Of a DNA stretch of 64,000 nt, positions 7,927 through 17,609 are shown piece by piece. Position numbers and translations under genes: made by a program. The stretch covers positions 496,001 through 560,000 of the forward strand of contig CALMQB010000002.1 in assembly GCA_937871805.1 (NCBI GenBank), written 5' to 3'. Every line of letters starts with the position of its first letter. The stretch's first letter is position 1. The notes beneath the pieces were generated by a model. The model did not search any database. It saw nothing but the letters and a program-made list of their open reading frames with translations, and was not told where the DNA came from. Source of the stretch: an uncultured Candidatus Saccharibacteria bacterium (GTDB taxonomy: Bacteria; Patescibacteriota; Saccharimonadia; Saccharimonadales; HK-STAS-PATE-42).

Positions 7927-10065
7927 CTAGCTGACTAGTTTGAGGGAGATTTTGCCGGAGCGTTCGTCGAGGTCAATTATTTTTACTGTCACTTCTTGGT
8001 CTTCTTTCACTACGTCTTCGACTTTTTCTACTCTGCTTCCATCTAAGCTAAGATTGGAGATGTGGACTAGGCCGTCGATTCCTGGGAGGATGTTGACGAA
8101 GGCACCGAATTCCATAAGTTTAACGACGCTTCCGGTGTAAGTTTTGCCAACTTCTGGTTCCTCAGTTAGTTCGGCGATACGCTGTTTGGCAAGTTCGATC
8201 TTTTCTTGGTCTGGTGAGGCGATAGTTACGACTCCGTCGTCATTAATATCGATTTCAGTTCCCGTTTCTGCAGTTAGGGCCTGGATGTTTTCTCCGCCTT
8301 TACCGATTAATGCACCGATTTTTTCAGGATTAATTTGAACAGAAACGACTCTTGGAGCGTAGGGGCTGAGTTCTTTTTTAGGTTCTGCCAGAGTTTTGAG
8401 CATTTGTTCTAGAATGTGTAAGCGTCCGACTTTGGCTTGCTGAAGAGCGTTTTGGAGGATTTCGGTAGTTAAACCCTTAAGTTTAATATCCATTTGCAAA
8501 GCAGTAATTCCTTTTGGAGTTCCGGCAACTTTAAAATCCATGTCTCCAGAAAAATCTTCTGGACCCATGATGTCGCTGAGAATTGTGTATTCTCCACTAC
8601 TCTCATCCATCATTAAGCCCATTGCGATCCCACTAACTGGCGCGGTTATTGGAACTCCGGCATCCATTAAACTTAAGCAAGTTGAGCAAGTTGCGGCCAT
8701 GGAGGTTGAGCCGTTGGCAGAAGTTATTTCAGTAACACTGCGAATTGTATACGGAAAGTCTTCTTTACTTGGCAGGACGGCGGCGTTGGCGCGTTCTGCA
8801 AGGTAGCCGTGGCCAGTCTCTCTTCTGTTAGTTCCGCCGAGCCGTTTTATTTCTCCACTGGCGTAGCCGGGCATGTTGTAGTGATGGAAGAAGCGACGTT
8901 CAAATTCGCCAGTCATTCCATCAACTACTTGTGAATAACTAAGTGGGGCGAGAGTTGTGACGTTAATGGCCTGAGTTTCGCCTCTAGTGAAGATGGTTGA
9001 GCCGTGGGTTCTTGGTAAGATTCCAACTTCTGAGGTGATTGCTCGAATATCTGTTGGCTTTCTTCCGTCAGGGCGAGTTCCATTTTCTAAAATGCTAGTG
9101 CGGATATCTTTTTTGATGGCAGTGTCGAAAGCATCCCAGTAGTCTGACTTATTAATCTTTTCTTCTGATTCAGCTTCAAGTTTTTTGAGCCAGGCTTTAA
9201 AGCTAAGTTTAAGTTGGGCATTGGCATCAACTCTGTTTCGGTTTTCAGTGAAAATCAAGTTTGAACCGAGTTTATCTGCTAAGAATGTATCGACTGCTTG
9301 AATCACCTTTTCTGGTGGAAGAGCGAGTTCAAATTCAATTGGCTGGATATTCAAGGCCGCTTTAAGTTTGAGCTGTAATTCGATAGCTGGCTGAATTGAT
9401 TGTTGAGCCATAATTAAGGCCTTGACCATAACTTCTTCACTAACTTCGTTGGCTCCAGCCTCAACCATCATGATTGCATCTTTAGTTCCGGCAACAAAAA
9501 GATCTAACTTAGAATCGGCCTTCATAGAGTTGGTCGGGTATTCAACTAGAGTGTTTCCATTAGTATCTTCGTCAAGACCGATGCGAACTCCGGCAATTGG
9601 GCCTTCAAATGGCGCTCCAGTTAAACTTAAGGCGGCGGAAGCGGCAATCATCGCTGGGATTTCAGCTCCGAGTTCAGGGTCTAAACTTAAAACAGTTGTG
9701 ATAACTTGAGTTTCGTTTCGGAATCCTTTTGGGAATAATGGACGGATTGGGCGATCGATTAGTCTTCCAGTTAAAATTGCTTCGTCGCTCGGTCGACCTT
9801 CCCGCTTCATAAATCTGGAACCAGAGATTCGGCCGGCTGCATAAAATCTTTCTTCGTAATCTACAGAAAGTGGAAAGTAATCGAAGCCTTCGGCGACTTC
9901 GGGTTTGACATTAGCAATTCCTAGAACGACAGTGTCGCCGTAGGTTACGGTTACCGCTCCTTTGGATTGGAAAGCGAGGCGGTTGACTTCTAGGCTGAGG
10001 GTTCTTCCGCAGAACTGAGTTTCGACTTTAGTAATTTCTTTTTGATATGGATTTAATGTTGGCAT
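7927..10065 (-). CDS. pnp: Polyribonucleotide nucleotidyltransferase
   Basis: A 712-residue PNPase with the expected order: two RNase PH domains (first begins near residue 15, second near 320, with GTRPDGRKPTDIRAI and the GDMDFKVAGT catalytic acidic motif), an intervening helical domain, KH domain (IGKGGENIQALTAETG near residue 565) and S1 domain to the C-terminus. It catalyses phosphorolytic 3'-5' RNA decay. It starts at 10065 after a leader of about 100 bases behind a TATACT at about 10191-10186 on the minus strand. Together with RNase J it makes a minimal RNA-decay set. Confidence 0.97.
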   Translation of the reverse strand: MPTLNPYQKEITKVETQFCGRTLSLEVNRLAFQSKGAVTVTYGDTVVLGIANVKPEVAEGFDYFPLSVDYEERFYAAGRISGSRFMKREGRPSDEAILTGRLIDRPIRPLFPKGFRNETQVITTVLSLDPELGAEIPAMIAASAALSLTGAPFEGPIAGVRIGLDEDTNGNTLVEYPTNSMKADSKLDLFVAGTKDAIMMVEAGANEVSEEVMVKALIMAQQSIQPAIELQLKLKAALNIQPIEFELALPPEKVIQAVDTFLADKLGSNLIFTENRNRVDANAQLKLSFKAWLKKLEAESEEKINKSDYWDAFDTAIKKDIRTSILENGTRPDGRKPTDIRAITSEVGILPRTHGSTIFTRGETQAINVTTLAPLSYSQVVDGMTGEFERRFFHHYNMPGYASGEIKRLGGTNRRETGHGYLAERANAAVLPSKEDFPYTIRSVTEITSANGSTSMAATCSTCLSLMDAGVPITAPVSGIAMGLMMDESSGEYTILSDIMGPEDFSGDMDFKVAGTPKGITALQMDIKLKGLTTEILQNALQQAKVGRLHILEQMLKTLAEPKKELSPYAPRVVSVQINPEKIGALIGKGGENIQALTAETGTEIDINDDGVVTIASPDQEKIELAKQRIAELTEEPEVGKTYTGSVVKLMEFGAFVNILPGIDGLVHISNLSLDGSRVEKVEDVVKEDQEVTVKIIDLDERSGKISLKLVS

Positions 10066-10206
10066 GTTTTTTTAAGTTAAGTTTAATTTTTTAGTAGACG
10101 TAGAGTGATTTTAAGTAAATTGAGACGGATAAAATTGGTTTATCGATCCGGATCTACTTAAGTTCTCTTTTGCCTGACATAAAGTATAACACTTATGAGG
10201 ATATGC

Positions 10207-10235
10207 TTGACCTTATTGACCTTAATTTGTATAAT
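10207..10235 (+). promoter_or_regulatory. Sigma-70 promoter, leaderless orphan gene
   Basis: TTGACC at 10207-10212, a 17-base spacer and TATAAT at 10230-10235 with a TG upstream. The ATG at 10244 follows after 8 bases, so the message should be leaderless. Confidence 0.75.
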
Positions 10236-10243
10236 ATATCTAT

Positions 10244-11002
10244 ATGAGTGCAGAGAGAGGATATTTTTTAGAGACAGTTGAGCCTGGGGTTGGAGTTCGC
10301 CCAGATCTTAGTGCCGGGGTTTCGGAAATCCATAATACATGGTTTGTAAATAATGGGCTAACTGGTGCTTTGAATTTTTTGAGTGGTCAGGGTGCTGTTC
10401 CTTTACCTGAGTTTTTCGATAATTCTGCTTTAATTAGCCTTCAATCCATGGGTGTATTGTTTGCAGATGGATTTAATGACGGAACTTCTTCTGGTAAGTT
10501 CAGGTTTCCGTATGACTACATTGACCGGCAAGGAAATGTGAAGGGTTTTTATATTGAAAGACCTGGGAATCCGATGGCGGTTGTCGCTCTCGACTTGTCG
10601 GTATTGAGGGATGTTCCATTGTTTGGCTTGCAGCGGCAAATGTTAGGTGATGTTCGCCACGCTTGGAATGCTGCTGGTGATGGCAAGACCGAGGTTTCGG
10701 ATTCGCTAATAACCTTGTTTCAGGCGGCATTAATCAGGAATGACATGCTAACGGGCTTGAGTGCGAGTGATGGTGTCCCACATCCGTCTGAGTGGGAGAA
10801 ACCTTTTGATTTGATAGCGGCGATGAAAGCTCTATTCAGTGCTCTTTCTGGAGAGCCCAACAGTGGCAGGATGCGCCAAGGTGCAGTTTCTGACTTTGAC
10901 CTCGGTTTAACGGTTGGTTCAAGTGGCTTAAACAGTGCGATTGATGAAATGGTTTCGAGAGAAGGTGTAAGAATTATTGGACAGAAAATGTCGAGAACTT
11001 AA
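10244..11002 (+). CDS. Orphan hypothetical protein
   Basis: A 252-residue soluble protein with no signal peptide and no recognised motif. It has a near-consensus promoter and probably a leaderless transcript, so it is likely expressed. It sits alone between pnp and rpsO, both on the opposite strand, beside another orphan at 11082. The tract 10.1-12.4 kb lacks the AAACTTAA word common in core genes. It may be acquired or fast-evolving; the function is unknown. Confidence 0.75.
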   Translation: MSAERGYFLETVEPGVGVRPDLSAGVSEIHNTWFVNNGLTGALNFLSGQGAVPLPEFFDNSALISLQSMGVLFADGFNDGTSSGKFRFPYDYIDRQGNVKGFYIERPGNPMAVVALDLSVLRDVPLFGLQRQMLGDVRHAWNAAGDGKTEVSDSLITLFQAALIRNDMLTGLSASDGVPHPSEWEKPFDLIAAMKALFSALSGEPNSGRMRQGAVSDFDLGLTVGSSGLNSAIDEMVSREGVRIIGQKMSRT

Positions 11003-11081
11003 AGTTTATTTACGTTCTTCTATATTTGATATGTTGCTATATAATTATTTACATGCTACTTAAATTAAAAAAGCTTGATAT

Positions 11082-11801
11082 ATGGCTGAAACATTTTCAA
11101 ATGACTATATAGATGACGGTGGCAGGAGAGAGATCGGTGAGCTGCTGGATGACTTTAGAGGGAACCCTGAGATATCCTCCACCACTGAATACCTAGGTCG
11201 TCTGAGTGCAATGAGGGAAGGTGCTGAGGCGGATATTTACGGGAAGCTTCTCGCGAACTTAGACAAAAGAAAGCGACCTGAGGACTTGGTGGAGCTGCCA
11301 GGGGTTAATCCACTAGATAGATCTTTTTCGGCCAAGAAACTACCTGGGGTAAACTGTTGTAACGATCTTGAAGGTCACTTTAGTAATCTAGTAGACCAGC
11401 CTGGCTTACCATGGTTACCAGTAAGGAGGGCTGGCAAGATGGGTGATGTGCGTATCTACGTAGATGATGTCGGCAAGGGTCCGGATGCGCAGCCTCTGCT
11501 TTTAGAGAAGAGTTCATTTCGTGGGAGGCGAGGTGAAAGGTCTGCAGTCGGACTTCAGCCAATACTTATAAATGGAGTTGAGTTCCCAGAAGGTACTGTT
11601 TACGCGGCAAGAACCTCATTGGGAAAAAATGCACCTCCGGTTGTGGATAGTGCTCAGATATCAAGGCTCGGACCAATGCGATTTACAAGCATGACACATA
11701 GGGACCTTGGTGGGATTAGAAACAGGAAGATTACAGAGTTCGCCAGCATTGAGAGGGCGAGAGCTTTGGCTCGCTACAGAGTTCAAGTTCTTAACAGATA
11801 A
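11082..11801 (+). CDS. Orphan hypothetical protein
   Basis: A 239-residue protein, 79 bases after the previous orphan and on the same strand. It has a double Cys (NCCND near residue 95), two short similar phrases (ELPGVNPLD and KLPGVNCCN) and a basic C-terminal half; no signal peptide or membrane helix. The N-terminal 60 residues are acidic and helical. No family recognised. The upstream AT-rich region (TATATAATT near 11040) may hold its own promoter. Confidence 0.7.
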   Translation: MAETFSNDYIDDGGRREIGELLDDFRGNPEISSTTEYLGRLSAMREGAEADIYGKLLANLDKRKRPEDLVELPGVNPLDRSFSAKKLPGVNCCNDLEGHFSNLVDQPGLPWLPVRRAGKMGDVRIYVDDVGKGPDAQPLLLEKSSFRGRRGERSAVGLQPILINGVEFPEGTVYAARTSLGKNAPPVVDSAQISRLGPMRFTSMTHRDLGGIRNRKITEFASIERARALARYRVQVLNR

Positions 11802-11825
11802 TTTGTTTCTTTTTGTAAGCTGTTA

Positions 11826-12092
11826 TTACTTACGGAGTTCTAGAGATTTGATTAGGCCGGCGTAGCTTTCGAAGTCTGTCTTTTTGAGGTGAGCGAGAAA
11901 TCTTTTTCTTCGACCAACCATTTGGAGCAATCCCCTTCTAGCGTGGCGATCTTTCTTGTTGGTTTCGAGGTGCTCAGTTAATTCTTGAATGCGAGCGGTT
12001 AAGACGGCAACTTGAGTTTGAATGGAACCGACATCATTTTTGCTAATGGCGTGCTTACTAATAATATCTTGCTTCTTTTTTTGGTCGATCAT
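11826..12092 (-). CDS. rpsO: 30S ribosomal protein S15
   Basis: An 88-residue S15 of normal length: helical, with the conserved GSIQTQVAVLTARI and the LTEHLETNKKDRHARRGLLQMVGRRKRFLAHLK core that binds the 16S three-way junction. It is usually next to pnp, as here, though two orphan genes now separate them. Confidence 0.96.
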   Translation of the reverse strand: MIDQKKKQDIISKHAISKNDVGSIQTQVAVLTARIQELTEHLETNKKDRHARRGLLQMVGRRKRFLAHLKKTDFESYAGLIKSLELRK

Positions 12093-12191
12093 CTTATGTC
12101 TTATGTTTAAGAGTTAAATTTAATGTGATTAGAATGAATTATAACAGATAGGCTAAAGTGTTAGCAAGCCGAGCTTCTTTGTGAAATAAGC

Positions 12192-13334
12192 TTAATTAGG
12201 GGTTGAACCGAGGGTAACGTCAATTTTAATACTTACTCCAGACCGGAAAGCCGTTAAAGTGACCTGTTCGCCAGGCTTAAATTTGGCTAGAACTGACGAA
12301 AGACTGCTTGAGCTATCTACTGGAGTTTGGTTGATCGCTGTAATGACATCTAGTTGCTGGATTCCTGCTTGCTGAGCAGGTGAGCCTGGCTCTATGGGGT
12401 TGCCACTAGATGTGTAGACGACCGCTCCAGCGTTGATAGTTAGATTTAAGTTTTTGGCAATGGACGCATTTAGGTTTAGGTAGCGAACTCCAAGATAAGC
12501 TTTTTCTCCAAGGTTTCCGGTTTGTTCAATTTGAGAAATGAGTGGCTTGATATCGTTAATTGGAATACTAAAGCCTAGGCTTTGAGCTTCTTGGACAATA
12601 GCAGTATTAATACCGATAACCTCTCCGTTGATGTTGACAAGAGGCCCACCTGAATTACCGGGATTTATGGCAGCATCAGTTTGAATTAGGTTAAATAAAG
12701 ATTCGTAACTCATGCCATTCTCATCACCTACTTCGATGGGCCTGCCTATCCCAGATACAATCCCAGAAGTAACAGTGTTTTGAAATTCACCTAAAGTGTT
12801 GCCGATTGCCAGAACCTTATCACCAACCTTTACTGAGGCCGAATCAGCGAGCCTGGCGGGTGGAATATTTTTTGGAATATTATCAACTTGCAGGAAGGCA
12901 ATATCATTAGTGCTATCTTTGCCGACAACCTTTGCTTGCTGCTCTTCGGAATCATGAGTAACGATTGTTACAGATTCACTAACTTTTTCAACGACATGCT
13001 TATTGGTTAGAATAAGGCCGTCAGAATTAATTAAGACTCCAGTTCCTGCTGCCCCCCTACCGTCTTCCTGGATTGAGTTGATTGATACAACGCTTTTGCC
13101 AACTTCACCGGCAATCTTATTGAAGACTTCTCCCTCAGATGAGATGATTTCTTTGTGATTCTGGAAGCTATCGACAGAGGTTCGATTATTTAAAATTAAC
13201 CAGCTGGCTATAAGTGAGCTTAAAGAAAAGAAAATGGCAAAAAAGATTGAAATAAAGATTGAGCTTCGTAAAGAAACCATTTTTTTTGGTTTTATAATCT
13301 TCGTTGGAGGACGTTGGGTTTCAAGAATACTCAT
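12192..13334 (-). CDS. htrA: HtrA/DegP-like membrane-anchored serine protease
   Basis: A 380-residue trypsin-like protease. A signal anchor (residues ~25-50) precedes the protease domain with His in LTNKHVV, Asp in TNDIAFLQV and Ser in NPGNSGGPL, then one PDZ domain (from about residue 285, GSPAQQAGIQQLDVITAI). It would degrade or refold damaged exported proteins outside the membrane. Next genes on the same strand encode a membrane protein and an LCP enzyme, so an envelope cluster. Confidence 0.94.
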   Translation of the reverse strand: MSILETQRPPTKIIKPKKMVSLRSSIFISIFFAIFFSLSSLIASWLILNNRTSVDSFQNHKEIISSEGEVFNKIAGEVGKSVVSINSIQEDGRGAAGTGVLINSDGLILTNKHVVEKVSESVTIVTHDSEEQQAKVVGKDSTNDIAFLQVDNIPKNIPPARLADSASVKVGDKVLAIGNTLGEFQNTVTSGIVSGIGRPIEVGDENGMSYESLFNLIQTDAAINPGNSGGPLVNINGEVIGINTAIVQEAQSLGFSIPINDIKPLISQIEQTGNLGEKAYLGVRYLNLNASIAKNLNLTINAGAVVYTSSGNPIEPGSPAQQAGIQQLDVITAINQTPVDSSSSLSSVLAKFKPGEQVTLTAFRSGVSIKIDVTLGSTPN

Positions 13335-13353
13335 AATGCCTAAGTTTAAGCTT

Positions 13354-14301
13354 CTATTTAATGATTATCAAGATTGAAAGTATAAGGCTAATTACGGCAG
13401 CTATTGTCCCTTGTTGAATTAGTGCGGTTCGAGATCTTTCTAGTTGAGCTTTAGAGATGTCTTTTGAGGACTGCTGATCTTCAATCAAGGCATGAGAGCG
13501 AGCAGCAAGTATCCCTAGGCCCGTGCTAACGCCAGGAAGCAAAGGTAGATAGATTAAACCCTGAAAAAAGAGGAAATTTTGCGCCCAGATAATTTGCATA
13601 AAGAATAGTAACGTGGAGGTTAGTGCCCAAAAGCTTGCAAGCTGGGGGATGGCAGATTCCTCGTATGCGTAAAGAGCATGCTGGGCTGAAGCGTAAGAAA
13701 TTAACCATGCAATAGAGATGACAACTGGGACAGGTAGGACTGGACTGATGAACCCAGAAGCCCAAGCAAGTGCGGTTAGCCCAAAATATTGTGAGAGTAA
13801 AGATTGAGTGAGCATTTTCAATGGTGCAGTTTTGGTTCTAAGGTAGAGATTCCAAAATATATAAAGTCCCACTAAGCTTAGCTGTAGAATATGAAGTGAG
13901 ATTGAACTTTTATTAACTAGGCTTTCTATTTTAAACTGAGCAAAAATTGTTAAACTCAAGATGCTGAGCTTAAAGACCAGGTCAACAGCGCTAAATTTTA
14001 GATTTGCCCACCAAAAACGAGGCTTAACTAGAAATATTTGCCATTTACTGAAAAGGATTATGACTAGTGCTAGCCAGGGTAGTCCGAATTTGGAAACAAG
14101 AAGATAGACTGAAATTGGTAGAGTTAAACTTAAAAGCTGATGAGTGTATCTGCCTGCGGTTTCCTTATGTGAGTACTTTAAATTGGGGAGTTTGAGGCTT
14201 TGAGTTTTTTGGAGTTCTGGATTTACAGAACTAGTCTTAGCGAGGTCAGTCTCTTTATTCGATGATAGCTGCTGTTCGGATTTCTTGTTGAATAGTTTCA
14301 T
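13354..14301 (-). CDS. Multi-pass membrane protein of unknown function
   Basis: A 315-residue protein with a polar N-terminal 50 residues and about eight hydrophobic segments between residue 55 and the end, with a short polar loop near residue 280. I see no catalytic motif. Position between an LCP enzyme (upstream, 31 bases) and HtrA (downstream, 19 bases) on the same strand suggests an envelope role and a common operon. Confidence 0.85.
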   Translation of the reverse strand: MKLFNKKSEQQLSSNKETDLAKTSSVNPELQKTQSLKLPNLKYSHKETAGRYTHQLLSLTLPISVYLLVSKFGLPWLALVIILFSKWQIFLVKPRFWWANLKFSAVDLVFKLSILSLTIFAQFKIESLVNKSSISLHILQLSLVGLYIFWNLYLRTKTAPLKMLTQSLLSQYFGLTALAWASGFISPVLPVPVVISIAWLISYASAQHALYAYEESAIPQLASFWALTSTLLFFMQIIWAQNFLFFQGLIYLPLLPGVSTGLGILAARSHALIEDQQSSKDISKAQLERSRTALIQQGTIAAVISLILSILIIIK

Positions 14302-14332
14302 TGAGTTTGCTTAAGTTTCGCTACTTTAAAAT

Positions 14333-15958
14333 TTAACTTTTGCCAACGAGTATAACAAAGTCAGCATTAGGGTAGAGCTTTAAGTATGTTTTGGAAGACC
14401 CATCATAAAGAGTTGCGGAGTAGCTTTTGATCAATTTATTTTTAGCCGCATCTTTGTCTTTACTGATAACGACCACTTTTGTTCCGGAAACTTTTTCGGA
14501 AGTATCTGAAACTAGTATGGGTTTTATGTTTTGAGGAAGTTTATCTGCAACTGCTTGAGCAGTCCCGGTGGCTCCACCTGCATTTAAAACGACAACCTCC
14601 GCAGGGGGATATTCTTCTGCGGTCTGGTTTGAGCTTGATGATCCAGGGTCTTTCTGGAGTGGCCCAACTTGCTCAGAGATAAATTTTTGAACTTCGTCGT
14701 ATTCACCAATTCCCTCCTTTGGGATTAGTGCCGCCCCGGTACCACGTGAGGTGTAGTTTTTAAGAACATTTTCGGAGGTTAAGCCAACAGACTCAACTTT
14801 AGATTCTGGATCGCCGGCAAGCTCATAGATTCGACGTGCTTCGGAGGTATTCATGTCTGTGGCGATATTGTCTCCAATAGCATCGGTCAACTTGTTGAGC
14901 TTAAGTGGGTTGGCGAAAATGTTGATATTTAGGGCTTTGTCTTTGAGGGCAACGAGCATTTTGCGTTGGTTAGCTGCCCGATCATAATCACTGCCGGCAA
15001 GCCCATAACCACCGTTGGCATTACGAGCCCTAGAGAGCAGCAAGGCTTGTGTGCCGTTAAGTGTTTGTTTACCGTTCTTTAGCCTAAGGGCGTCCTTGCC
15101 AAATTCGCCATCAAAGTTAGGGTCATAGATACCTCTTTTGTCAGTTCCTTGAATGTCGATTTCAATTCCACCTACGGCATCAACAGCCTCTTTAAAAGCA
15201 TTGTAATTTATCTTGGCGTAATAATTGATATCTAATCCGGTTACGCCCTCCAGCTCTTTCTGGAGAGCCCCCATTCCACCTTTAAAATATCCACTTTCAT
15301 CAAACTTTGCCTCTTCGCCATAATGGTAAAGCGCATTAATCTTAGTAGAAGCATACTTATTCTTGACGTATAAATCTCTCGGAATGCTAATCAGGGCAGT
15401 TTTTTTGGTAGCGACAGTATAGCTAATAATCATAATCGAGTCGGTAAGGTCTTCACCGGGATGGTTAGGGTCTCCCTCTGAGGTCCCTGCAAGTAGAATG
15501 TTAACTCTACCCTTGTCCTCTCCTTTTAGAGCGGTGCTCTTCAAGAAGCCGAGAGGATTGCCTCCGAATATTTTGCCCGAGAGACTAAAGAGATTCCAGA
15601 GGTAGAAACTACCAATTAGCAAGAGTGGGATTAAACTTAATTTTAAAGCCTTTTTGAGGCGAGGGTTTTTAGACTGTTTTTTGTCTATAATATTTTTATC
15701 TGAAAGATCAAGTGGAGATGAACTGAGGGGTTCACTAGGGTTGGCACTAGATAGGACTGAGTTTTTTAAAGCCGGATTTTGCCAACTAGTATCTGAACTG
15801 TGTCGTAACACTTTTTTTTGTTTACGACTGAGTTTTTTAGTTGTATTATGTTGAGCCCCAAGTTGGCTTGGTGCTCCTGTTAGTGGCGCATTGTAGCCCC
15901 CCTGATTTTGGGGAGTCCGTCTGGGAATAAAACCATCAAGGCTTTTTTTTCTATTCAT
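14333..15958 (-). CDS. LytR-CpsA-Psr family protein with LytR_C domain
   Basis: A 541-residue protein. A long basic cytoplasmic tail (~105 residues) precedes one membrane helix (~106-125), then the LCP domain starting at NILLAGTSEGDP with DSIMIISY, the SIPRDLYV arginine motif, and NGTQALLLSRARN with DYDRAANQRKML. The C-terminal 100 residues match the LytR_C fold (VVVLNAGGATGTAQAVADKL). LCP enzymes attach polyprenyl-linked glycopolymers to peptidoglycan. Consistent with the UppP and glycosyltransferase genes elsewhere in the window. Confidence 0.93.
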   Translation of the reverse strand: MNRKKSLDGFIPRRTPQNQGGYNAPLTGAPSQLGAQHNTTKKLSRKQKKVLRHSSDTSWQNPALKNSVLSSANPSEPLSSSPLDLSDKNIIDKKQSKNPRLKKALKLSLIPLLLIGSFYLWNLFSLSGKIFGGNPLGFLKSTALKGEDKGRVNILLAGTSEGDPNHPGEDLTDSIMIISYTVATKKTALISIPRDLYVKNKYASTKINALYHYGEEAKFDESGYFKGGMGALQKELEGVTGLDINYYAKINYNAFKEAVDAVGGIEIDIQGTDKRGIYDPNFDGEFGKDALRLKNGKQTLNGTQALLLSRARNANGGYGLAGSDYDRAANQRKMLVALKDKALNINIFANPLKLNKLTDAIGDNIATDMNTSEARRIYELAGDPESKVESVGLTSENVLKNYTSRGTGAALIPKEGIGEYDEVQKFISEQVGPLQKDPGSSSSNQTAEEYPPAEVVVLNAGGATGTAQAVADKLPQNIKPILVSDTSEKVSGTKVVVISKDKDAAKNKLIKSYSATLYDGSSKTYLKLYPNADFVILVGKS

Positions 15959-16198
15959 GTTAATTTAAGTCTAAAATGTACGTTGTGCCCACCAATTTTT
16001 AATAATATCTATCTCTATAAAGCCTAATACAAATCTGTAAACAATTATTTTGAATTTCACAATTCAGCAAAAGAGTACTAATTTTTGTGCCTATACATTT
16101 TTTAAAAATGACTTCTTGGCTATCAAATAGTGATATAAAGTATACTAATTAGAGAGTGCAGATTGCAAAACTAAATTTTAAGAGAAAAAGCCGAGAAA

Positions 16199-16819
16199 AT
16201 GGAATTTGAATCACAAAAAATAGAACAAAAAAATTTAGCTGAATCTTCGAAAAGCTACAGAGCAGAACAACTTGAACAGCTAAGGTCGGTTGTAGGTATT
16301 CTGGTTAGCTCTTTTGTGCTTGCATTTTTAATGCTGACGTTCGTCTTCCGAACTTACAATGTTCACGGCAGTAGCATGCGCCCAACCTTAACCAATGGCG
16401 ACAGGGTAGTGGTCAATAAGCTTGCTAAAACAAAGGCTGGAGACGAATACACTCCTACGCGTGGGCAAATTGTAGTGTTTGACTCAAAACTAGAAGGAAA
16501 GTCACTCATAAAAAGAGTAATTGCTTTGCCCGGTGAAAAAATTAGTATGACTAATGGAAGGTTTAAGGTGGTTAACGACAGATATCCAAACGGCTTTGAC
16601 CCTGATGCAAGCTACGAAGATACTCTACCAAAGAACGATACAACAACTTTTGAAGAAAAGACTATTCCTGAAGGGCACATTTTTGTGAGTGGAGATAACA
16701 GGGCTCCAAGCCAAAGTCTAGATAGCCGTAATGCTTTAGGCTTTGTACCAATTGACGAGTTGGTCGGGAATGCTGCGTTGCGCTATTACCCGATTGATGA
16801 GGGAGGTAAACTCAAGTAG
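16199..16819 (+). CDS. lepB: Signal peptidase I
   Basis: A 206-residue type I signal peptidase. One N-terminal membrane helix (~30-55) precedes GSSMRPTL (catalytic Ser) and LIKRVIALPGE (catalytic Lys); box E is SGDNRAPSQSLDSRNALGFVP. It cleaves signal peptides of exported proteins. Divergent from the LCP gene; a TATACT at about 16141 is a possible -10, giving a leader of about 50 bases. Confidence 0.95.
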   Translation: MEFESQKIEQKNLAESSKSYRAEQLEQLRSVVGILVSSFVLAFLMLTFVFRTYNVHGSSMRPTLTNGDRVVVNKLAKTKAGDEYTPTRGQIVVFDSKLEGKSLIKRVIALPGEKISMTNGRFKVVNDRYPNGFDPDASYEDTLPKNDTTTFEEKTIPEGHIFVSGDNRAPSQSLDSRNALGFVPIDELVGNAALRYYPIDEGGKLK

Positions 16820-16853
16820 TAGGTTTAATTATATTTGATTTATCATAATGCTT

Positions 16854-16883
16854 GACTTATACTTAATGCTTATGCTAGTATCT
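16854..16883 (+). promoter_or_regulatory. Sigma-70 extended -10 promoter
   Basis: TTGACT at 16854-16859, an 18-base spacer, and TAGTAT at 16878-16883 preceded by TGC. It drives the orphan gene at 16963 with an A-rich leader of about 70 bases. Confidence 0.75.
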
Positions 16884-16962
16884 TAACTAGTTTAATAAAG
16901 ATTAAGCAAAAACTAAAAACTAAACAAATAAAATAAAAATAAATAGAAAAGGTCAAAAAATT

Positions 16963-17586
16963 ATGGAAAAAACTAAACACGGTGAACACGGAATAAAAGG
17001 TACAGTTGAAACCTATAGAGATGCTGCTGAAAGATTAGATGCGGCTGTAGGAGTGGCTGAAGATCTTGGAGTTGCAGCAACAGGCTATAGGAACGTACCA
17101 AAGGGAACGGCCGTAATTGGGGTTGAAAATGACCCGTCAAGACTTATTAAAGTTCGTTCATTGGCGACAGGTTCATCTCGAAGTGGAGCCGGAGGGCAGA
17201 GCGGGACTCTACAGCCGCATCACGGTAAACGAAACATGGCTGTTGGTGTGGATTTTATAGACCCTGAGAGCGCGGCAAATAGACGTAGCTACTTTTTAGA
17301 CTCTTCTGCGATTCCCGTGGATAATATAAGAACTCATTACGGTTCAATGGAGGTTAGGCGTGAACTGAACAGAGATAGCGGTGAATATGAGACGATTTGG
17401 GATGACGGGTACTCGACGGTATATCCTCCTCAAGTAGTGGAAACTAACAACAGAACAGTTCCTGTGTTGACCAATGGTAGAGCATTGAGGGCAGCAGAGA
17501 TATTGGCGAGAGTGGCAGATAGAGGTGTCGAAAACAAAGTAAAGGAGCGTATTACGGTAGCTACAGAAAAGCTTAATAATAGATAG
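16963..17586 (+). CDS. Orphan hypothetical protein
   Basis: A 207-residue hydrophilic protein with a Gly/Ser-rich stretch near residues 68-80 and an HHGKRN segment. No signal peptide and no membrane helix. It has a strong promoter and an AT-rich leader ending in AAAAGG before the ATG, very like the leader of the small gene at 38364, so both may be highly expressed together. It sits between lepB and truB in a tract without the AAACTTAA word. Function unknown. Confidence 0.75.
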   Translation: MEKTKHGEHGIKGTVETYRDAAERLDAAVGVAEDLGVAATGYRNVPKGTAVIGVENDPSRLIKVRSLATGSSRSGAGGQSGTLQPHHGKRNMAVGVDFIDPESAANRRSYFLDSSAIPVDNIRTHYGSMEVRRELNRDSGEYETIWDDGYSTVYPPQVVETNNRTVPVLTNGRALRAAEILARVADRGVENKVKERITVATEKLNNR

Positions 17587-17609
17587 AGAGGATAATTCTA
17601 GTTAGAACA